Source of the DNA: Onchocerca volvulus
Lineage: Eukaryota > Nematoda > Chromadorea > Rhabditida > Onchocercidae
NCBI GenBank assembly: GCA_000499405.2
Contig: HG738219.1
Coordinates: 1-13,913 of the forward strand
Direction: 5' to 3'
Length of the DNA: 13,913 bases
In this document: positions 8,327 through 13,913 of the stretch, one piece after another
How the letters are laid out: each line of letters opens with the position of its first letter
How positions within the stretch are numbered: position 1 is the first letter of the stretch
Program-made: the position numbers and the translations under genes
Notes under the pieces: generated by a model
Told to the model about the DNA's origin: nothing
Database searches by the model: none
What the model saw: the letters and a program-made list of their open reading frames with translations, nothing else

Positions 8327-9990
8327 ATGCAAGGCAATGACAATATCCCAAACACCAATACAGAGAATAACAACATTCAGAACGAAAACAAAAGCATAGT
8401 TAAGCCCACAAAAACTACTAATCCAGACATAGATCGATTTTGGAAACTAGAAATCATAGGCATACAAAAAGATCCAAATGTTCATGATGACGAACATGTG
8501 TTAGAAAGGTTCAGGGAAAACATCAAGAAAGTCAATGGTAGTTATCAAGTTGCTTGGCCATAGAAAGGAAAAAATCTCAAGCTAAACGAGACCTTGGTTT
8601 ATATTTCGGCCGATTAAAAACATTGGTCAAAAGACTTCGAAACGACGGAAATACAACGGAACAATCGGGAAGTACAATCCATTATCATCAAAAATAAGTC
8701 CAGAAATGGACCAGATTGAAGTTATTCACTATTTGCCTCATTACGACGTCATGATGCCAAGCAAAGCCACTAAGAAACTTGGAGTTTTCTATGATGCATC
8801 ATCTCACATAAGGGGGATAAAACGTTTGAATGATGTCCTATATCGCGGACCCACTACACTTCCTGATTTAGTAGGAATATTACTTCGATTCCGAATGATG
8901 GAAAATGTTATAGCGGCAGATATCGAAAAAGCTTATTTACAACTAGAGCTCCCAACAGAAAGAAATTGCACTCGATTTCTTTGGTTAAAACATAGAAGAT
9001 ACATTATCGTTTTCAACGATTCCCGTTTGGAGTAATATCATAGCCCTTTTTTATATGAGCCACACTTAATTATCACCTAGAAAATCATGGAAGTAAATTC
9101 GCTCGCGAAATTAGTAACAATTTCTACGTTAATAGTATCATATTATCGACCAAGGATACGTACGAAGCTCTCGCAAATTATAATGAAATGAAAACTATCT
9201 TTTTAAGACCTTCAATGAATATAAGAGGATTTCTGTCCAATGGCAAGGAATTTAATGCCAGGATTCCCGAACAAAATCGAGCCGAAGAAATTCAGATTGA
9301 GAAAATTCTTGGTATTTACTGGAACTCCAATAATGACGTTATTTAAATAAAACCCAAACCTTGGAAAGACGATCGAGAACCACCCAAGCGAACAATCTTG
9401 CAATTCTTGGCTTCACAGTATGAACTATCAGGATTTTTAACTCCTTGCGTTGTACCTATTAAATTATTCCTCCAAGATCTATGGAAGAAATAAATTGGTT
9501 CAGTTGGTTGGGACAACCGCCAAGTGATGAAGACTATGAAAAATTGGAAGATCTCAGATGCACATGTCTAGTGCACATGAAAGAATTGCCAAATGCAGCA
9601 ATTAACCTGCAATATCAACATTAATTCATGTCTTTGCTGATGCTTCTTCAGTCGTATACGCGATATTTGCAAAACTGAAAAAAATGACCTTGGGTTTTGC
9701 TAAATCTTGAATCGCCCCATCAAAGACATGAACATACCAAGATTAGAATTATTAGCTGTAATCATTGGAGTTCAATTCATCATTAAATGAATTGGAAAAC
9801 GCGAAAGTAATCGTGTGGTCAGAGTTTTGATGTGTTTTCTATTGGATAAAAGTAATCCTTTACCGAAATTCGTACAGAACCGCACTAATGCAATAAGAAA
9901 GGCTAAATTTACGTTTCGATATATTTCCAAGTGAAAATATTCCGAAAGAAGCGACTACAAGAGAACTGGATCCTCTCAAACTGTTAAGTT
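8327..9990 (+). pseudogene. BEL/Pao reverse transcriptase and RNase H remnant
   Basis: 8327-8563 is open and carries the conserved pol lead-in DIDRFWKLEIIGIQKDPN and a YQVAWP end before a stop. 8706-9035 is open and includes IEVIHYLPHYDVMMPSKATK, LNDVLYRGPTTLPDL and VIAADIEKAYLQLEL (RT motif A, Asp codon at 8919-8921). After a frameshift come NYHLENHGS and FYVNSIIL. The latter is the YxDD box, in which both aspartates are changed (codons AAT and AGT at 9131-9136). RNase H traces follow: HVFADASSVVYA near 9627-9662 and KVIVWSEF near 9800-9830. In an intact element this region copies the RNA and removes the template. Stops, shifts and the lost catalytic Asp pair make it dead. Confidence 0.85.
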
Positions 9991-10450
9991 TCGAACTATG
10001 ATGGGAAAGACCAAGATGGTTAAAAAAGGACGAATCAAAATGGACACGATGGGAATATAATGTCGACGAACAGCACGATTATTACGAAAGCAGCCAAGAA
10101 AATTTCGGGATTGGTCATTCAACGAATTATCAATAAAACGCGTATCAAAATCGTGGATGCAAATCCATTCAGCAAAATGTCAAAGTCAGTGAGAACTACC
10201 ATTGGGTTTTGAAATTTTTTTTCTTAAATTCAATATCCAAAGAAAATTTCCTTGGTTACAAGTCAGAACAATGAAAAATCGAATTACGTTAGAAGATTGC
10301 GAATCTGCTTGGGAGATATTAATCAAACAAACGCAACCAGAAGGAATATAAATAGAAGAAATAAAGAAAAGGAATTTATTCCGAGAGGAAGGACTGTGGA
10401 AAATTAAAACGATGAGCTTCCTCATAGAAAATTTTAATGTCGAAATGAAG
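9991..10450 (+). pseudogene. BEL/Pao RNase H-integrase linker remnant of copy A
   Basis: RPRWLKKDESKWTRWEYN near 10007-10060 is the conserved segment after RNase H. GCAAATCCATTCAGCAAAATG onward (10167-10430) matches the corresponding part of copy B at 11930-12200, for example the block AGAACTACCATT in both, at a visibly lower level of conservation and with stops. The match ends before the integrase zinc-binding region, so copy A was cut here. Confidence 0.75.
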
Positions 10451-10515
10451 AGTTAATGAAAGAACGCGTAAAAACTTCCTAGTAGCAATCGTTTTTATAA
10501 AGAATTACCTTGTCA

Positions 10516-10856
10516 GAATAAATAAAGATGCTTGTTATCATGTGATAGTGAGGTGAGTACAGCTAAGAAATTGAAAATTTGCAGGAATTTTTGGCACTAT
10601 TTCATCAGACTCGTCAGCTTCGATTAAAAAAATGTCACTCTTTCCAAGTTTTGAGTTACTCTGATAGGAGTTTAATATCCCTCCTACGATTACGATTACA
10701 TCATTTCCTATGTTGGTGTTATTCTGGAGCGTGACGCTAGAATCTAAATCTTTTTTTGATTCTAGTGTTAGCTATTTTTATAACAGAAAGGGATTCACTA
10801 GAGTAATCAAAAATAGAAGCAATCATAGCAATTGTTGTTGTCTTTCCAGTGGAGGT
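10516..10856 (-). pseudogene. murC: Fragment of bacterial murC (UDP-N-acetylmuramate-L-alanine ligase), probable nuclear Wolbachia insertion
   Basis: Three minus-strand segments follow MurC order. 10856-10779 reads TSTGKTTTIAMIASIFDYSS, the ATP-binding GTHGKTTT loop with GTH altered. 10699-10601 reads [15 protein letters not shown] then [14 protein letters not shown], and EADESD is the MurC signature. 10563-10516 reads [16 protein letters not shown] in another frame. The first two are separated by a roughly 80-bp palindromic insert, the last two by a frame change. MurC adds L-alanine to UDP-MurNAc in peptidoglycan precursor synthesis; animals have no such pathway, so the source is bacterial. 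The AT-rich style and motif choice fit Rickettsiales, most likely Wolbachia, whose DNA is known in filarial nuclear genomes (assignment from memory, not searched). Only about 80 codons of a protein of roughly 450-480 residues remain. A further trace, EMLNRKKIVT near 11010-10985, may be the sequence just before the ATP loop, but this is uncertain. Confidence 0.85.
10700..10778. repeat. Palindromic insert inside the murC fragment, resembling short Wolbachia repeats
   Basis: This segment splits the MurC reading between SVI and VGGIL. It holds CTAGAATC (10737-10744) and GATTCTAG (10758-10765), a perfect 8-bp inverted repeat, next to TTCTGGAGCGTGACGCTAGAA (10722-10742), itself roughly palindromic. 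The latter resembles the short repeats of the form ATTCCAGCG(C/T)GTGACGCTGGAAT that are abundant in Wolbachia genomes (from memory, unchecked). Rickettsiales are known for palindromic elements inserted inside coding genes. Confidence 0.55.
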
Positions 10857-11130
10857 AAAAAATGTACAAATTCTTGTCCTAGTGTCATAGGATTACATTC
10901 GCTACTGAAAGAGGGAGGAGGGGAATGCAGAGAAGGGAGTCATAGTGGCATGTCATAGTGTCACCATTTCTCTCCTTTAGGTCACAATCTTCTTTCGATT
11001 CAGCATCTCTTTTCTTAAATTGTCATCGCACGAGGACTTTCAGTAATCGCTCAAATGTCGTTGTTGTGATTATCGTGAATAGTTCTGAATTGTGGTGAGT
11101 GATGTCGATCAATATACCACCAGTGAGTCT
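10857..11130. other. Probable further bacterial-derived or repeat sequence beside murC
   Basis: No gene is readable with confidence. TCCTA-GTGTCA-TAGGA (10877-10892) is a small stem-loop. GTCATAGTG occurs twice within 25 bases near 10938-10961. These recall degenerate copies of the short CCAGTGTC/GACACTGG-type repeats of Wolbachia (inference). The purine-rich GAGGGAGGAGGGGAATGCAGAG (about 10910-10930) stands out from the AT-rich surroundings. Confidence 0.35.
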
Positions 11131-11235
11131 AGGCGAGCTGAGTTGAGTTACGTCGAGCTGAGTTGGGCTGAATTATGTCGAGTCGATTGGCTGAGTCGAG
11201 TCCAATCAAATTGGGCTAAGTTATGGAGAGTTGTA
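11131..11235 (+). repeat. Degenerate GAGCTGAGTTG-type tandem repeat
   Basis: GAGCTGAGTTGAGTTACGTC (11135-11154) is followed by GAGCTGAGTTGGGCTGAATTATGTC (11155-11179) and two further diverged units rich in GAGTCGA, GGCTGAG and GGGCTAAGTTATG. Unit length drifts from 20 to about 28 bases. It looks like a decaying minisatellite with no coding role seen. Confidence 0.65.
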
Positions 11236-11849
11236 GTTGGTTGAAAGCGTCCACACTGTATTATAAAATATTTATTTGGAGATAGCTATTTTCTTAATAC
11301 AACCAGATTTGTATGCGTTAGAGATGGAAGTGTTTTACATTAAACACCAGAAAGTGTTAAGCCCAATTACAACGTAAGCATCGTACAAGTTCTAATAAGA
11401 AGATTAAGATTGCAATAAAATCCACGATGATATGGACAAAAATTTGAATTTAGATAGTATTGTGCGCAATTGAGAGCAAAGACATTTCCTGTATGAAAGG
11501 AATACAAAGATATTCCTTAAATGTAAAATGTAAAATGATTCACAATACTGGTTACGTTGATTTACAATGAGAAATTTGTGTGATTATTCATTTGTTTGGA
11601 TGGATTTGATTAAAGTATCGCAATATCAGAGTTTGCGACACTCCCAAGGGGAAGAGAGAGAAAAAATTAATGTGGAAGTTTGATTGAAAAATCTTCAGGT
11701 GTATAGGAAAATGTATCAAGCCTAATAATTGAGTCTCGTCCTTCCCTATATAGAACATGGGAAAGTTTAGATTACGTAGAAAGAAAAATGTTTTGAATAT
11801 TTTTGTGATTTGAATTTCATTCGCGTGAGAAACGAAATAAGAATCGTAG
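11236..11849. other. Unassigned AT-rich stretch before BEL copy B
   Basis: No gene is recognised with confidence. A minus-strand stretch from about 11490 to 11355 has an acceptor-like CTTTCATACAG and an open Cys-rich frame (ALNCAQYYLNS, FCPYHRGFYCNLN) of about 45 codons, which could be an exon. TGTAAAATGTAAAATG (11522-11537) is a small tandem repeat. The left breakpoint of copy B lies near 11840, where an in-frame stop at 11847 precedes the open polyprotein frame. Confidence 0.4.
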
Positions 11850-13913
11850 AAATGCGAAGAAAATGACGAGGAAGTAAATGTCATTGCTAAGGCTCTCAAA
11901 CCAATTATTTCGAGAGGGACTGTTACACTCCTCGATGCAAGCCGTTTTAGTAAATGGACAAAATTAGTAAGAACTACCATTTGGATTTTAAAATTTATAA
12001 ACTTAATAACAAAAGGAAGAATCCCATGGCTACAACCCCTTTCAAAGGAAAAGGGTGATTTTACGGCGAGAGATTATAGAATAGCGGTAATGCTGTTAAT
12101 CAAGCAAGCGCAAACCGAAGGAATTACTGAAGAAGAAAGAACCAAATGGGACTTGTTTTACGACGAAGAAGATAGAATATGGAGATTAAGAGGTAGGCTA
12201 AAAAATTCGGGATTGGAAAGCTGCAGTCTACACCCCATCTATCTTCCAGCACACAACCCCGTAACGGAAATCTTTATACAACGAGAGCATGAAGAATTAT
12301 ATCATGCGGGAGCTGCGCACACACTGTCGAAGTTAAGGACAGAATTCTGGATACCGAAAGGTAGAACAGAAGTAAAACGAATAGTGAATAAATGTATGGC
12401 TTGTAGGAGATGGAAAGCAAGACCATTTAAACTTCCAATCATGCCGGATCTTCCCGATACACGGGTAAAACGTTCTCGAACATTTGAACAAGTTGGATTG
12501 GATTATATGGGACCAATCTCCATCAAGACTTATATCGGCGTAAGTAAAAGATGGATAGCCCTATTCACATGTTTCACGACCAGAGCAGTACACCTGGAAC
12601 TGGCTGATAATTTAACAGCTGAATGTTTCTTGAATGTACTCAGACGATTTGTGGCTCGGCGCGGCTGTCCAAAATTAATCTTGAGCGACAATGCCACTCA
12701 ATTTCAAGCGGTCTTTACAACATTAAAGGACCATGGAAATAGAGTGACAGAATTCCTAGCTGAAAGAGGAATTACTTGGAAAAACATTATTCCTAGAGCT
12801 CCATGGGCGGGAGGAGTATACGAAAGAATCATCGGATTGACCAAGGAAGCGTTGAAAAGGGCCATTGGTAGGAAATTGCTTCTAGAAAGAGATCTGTTAA
12901 CCTTAACAACGGAGATCGAAGGAATACTCAATACCCGACCGTTAACTTACGCAAATTTCGATGATTACGCTCCCATACGTCCAATCGATTTCATCTCACC
13001 TGGAACCTTAACAATGGAGATCGAAGGAATATTTAATACCCGACCGTTAACCTATGTAGATTTCGATGATAACGCTCCCATGCGTCCAATCGATTTCATC
13101 TCACCTGGTTCCTCACTAATGCTACTCTCTCCTAGCGACACTGAAGAGCCTGAATTTATTCCTGGTAGACTGAGTACTAAGTACCGATTTATAAGATATT
13201 GGTGCGACACTCTCAGAACCTTAGACATATTCTGGGAGAAATGGAAATATGAGTATTTGACCAGTCTAAGGGAACGAACACAGAGAGAACATAGATCTCC
13301 CAGAAGCACAGAAAGAAGAACACCGCAAGAGGAGGAAATTGTGTTGGTCAACGAACCGGAAACACCTCGTGGTATGTGGCGACTGGCAAAAATAAAGAAA
13401 GTCAATAGAAGTAAAGATGGCGAAGTAAGGAAAGCCCAAATACAAATGCCGAATGGGAAGCTCCTTGACAGACCAATAAATATATTATATCCTCTAGAAA
13501 TCACCAATGGAGAAACAAAGGATAAAGAGGAAGAAATGAATCCCGACAAAGAGGAATCAAGAAGCCAACCGCCGATGGTCGAGAAACCAATGAAAGAGGA
13601 CAAACAAGAAGAACCCATTGCTCGTCGCACAAGAGGTGCAACTAAACGTCTAAATCCACCAGATGTAATCAGCTGTATTTGGAAAGCAATACTCTTGATA
13701 GTAATTGTATTTATACTACCAGTCAATGCAAAAATCGGCGAAGATTGCAAATGGATATCCGGTGTTCCTTTCAACGTCCCGAAAGCATGGAATTGTGAAG
13801 AAATCTTGGAACAGCACGTCTTGCCCTCAAGAGTTGCGGTATGCACACGAACCCACGTGAGAATACCTGCAATAAGATGCAGCAATATCACTCGAACGGT
13901 ATGTGCGAAAGCC
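11850..13913 (+). CDS. BEL/Pao copy B: intact-frame pol C-terminus (integrase) continuing into an env-like region; partial at both ends
   Basis: A single frame of 688 codons is open from the stop at 11847-11849 to the window edge. Residues 1-140 are the linker after RNase H (LLDASRFSKWTKLVRTTIW). The integrase follows. Its zinc finger has His at 12288 and 12303 and Cys at 12393 and 12402 (EHEELYH, CMAC). The core has Asp in GLDYMGP (12501), Asp in LSDNATQF (12687) and Glu in GGVYERIIGL (12822), a complete DDE triad with 44 residues between the second Asp and Glu. A 35-residue tandem duplication follows (12900-13109). The DUF5641-type C-terminal domain ends PRGMWRLAKIKK...RPINILYPLEI (about 13317-13503). 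A charged linker leads to a hydrophobic segment (13683-13730) and a Cys-rich tail. Integrase inserts the element's DNA into chromosomes. The 5' part (gag, protease, RT) is absent, so this is a truncated copy, or one joined to other sequence, yet the frame is unbroken, unlike copy A. Confidence 0.9.
12900..13109 (+). repeat. In-frame 105-bp tandem duplication in the integrase of copy B
   Basis: Units 12900-13004 and 13005-13109 align without gaps and differ at 10 of 105 positions. Each encodes 35 residues, TLT(T/M)EIEGI(L/F)NTRPLTY and then ...RPIDFISPG. The segment follows the DDE core and normally occurs once in BEL integrases. The length is a multiple of three and the frame is kept. Confidence 0.95.
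13653..13913 (+). other. Env-like region start: hydrophobic leader plus Cys-rich ectodomain, in frame with pol
   Basis: After a basic stretch (ARRTRGATKR, about 13617-13646) comes CIWKAILLIVIVFILPVNA, a good signal peptide or membrane segment with a likely cleavage after NA at 13730. The following 61 residues hold five cysteines and an N-glycosylation site (NIT). This architecture fits the envelope-like third gene of nematode BEL elements such as Tas and Cer7, whose env is related to phlebovirus glycoproteins (family knowledge). The part present is too short to place it in that family by motif. It continues beyond the window. Confidence 0.6.

Larger units (their letters stand above)
6117..10450 (+). 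mobile_element. BEL/Pao LTR retrotransposon, copy A: degenerate, 3'-truncated
   Basis: In order on the plus strand are a probable 5' LTR, a primer-binding site, gag, zinc knuckles, protease, RT, RNase H and the start of the RNase H-integrase linker. This is the BEL/Pao gene order (integrase last). Reading requires many frame changes, and there are many stops. No integrase core, 3' LTR or target-site duplication follows; the homology fades near 10430-10450, where a bacterial murC fragment begins on the other strand. The element is old and cannot move by itself. It stands head to head with the hydrolase gene. Confidence 0.9.

Noticed and set aside
10710..10958. Plus-strand frame of 82 codons
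   Set aside because: Antisense to the murC fragment and to its palindromic insert.
11588..11980. Minus-strand frame of 130 codons
   Set aside because: Its start is antisense to the conserved linker of copy B and the rest lies in AT-rich DNA without motifs.
13052..13891. Long minus-strand open frame of 279 codons
   Set aside because: It is exactly antisense to the well-supported integrase/env frame of copy B and shows no family motifs; the codon make-up of the sense strand keeps it open.

Overview
This AT-rich window looks like nuclear DNA of an animal, most likely a spirurid/filarial nematode. It holds one spliced host gene set among decayed mobile elements. Three points support the host: BEL/Pao retrotransposons are restricted to animals, and one here carries an env-like tail of the kind known from nematode BELs. 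The host gene is an ABHD17-type hydrolase with small AT-rich introns. A broken bacterial murC fragment resembles Wolbachia/Rickettsiales MurC, and Wolbachia DNA is known to be transferred into filarial chromosomes. An arthropod host is a less likely alternative. Assignments come from reading translations by eye; no search was run.

Layout. 1-1682: an element with near-perfect 154-bp terminal inverted repeats. Between them is a decayed, minus-strand fragment of the N-terminal domain of a Helitron Rep/helicase. A GC-rich hairpin module occurs once inside this element (1372-1465) and once just outside it (1793-1886). 2068-2448: a weak candidate for a tiny three-exon gene. 3086-5730, minus strand: at least seven exons of an ABHD17-like serine hydrolase, read through six phase-consistent introns; its first exon was not found. 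6117-10450: BEL/Pao copy A, same strand as the window, with a probable 5' LTR, primer-binding site, gag, protease, RT and RNase H, riddled with stops and frameshifts and with altered catalytic motifs. 10516-10856, minus strand: the murC fragment, interrupted by a palindromic insert that resembles short Wolbachia repeats. 11131-11235: a degenerate GAGTTGAG-type repeat. 11850-13913: BEL/Pao copy B, truncated at its 5' side but with one open frame of 688 codons running off the window. That frame encodes the RNase H-integrase linker, an integrase with all HHCC and DDE residues, the integrase C-terminal domain, and then a hydrophobic leader and Cys-rich start of an env-like region.

How the parts relate. 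The two BEL copies overlap in the polyprotein region they encode (10165-10430 corresponds to 11930-12200), so they are separate insertions or duplicates and not two halves of one element. Copy A is old and dead; copy B is young or was recently active. The bacterial fragment sits between their broken ends. The ABHD17 gene and copy A are head to head, so the LTR lies near the missing 5' end of the host gene. The only features likely to be functional are the hydrolase gene and perhaps copy B.
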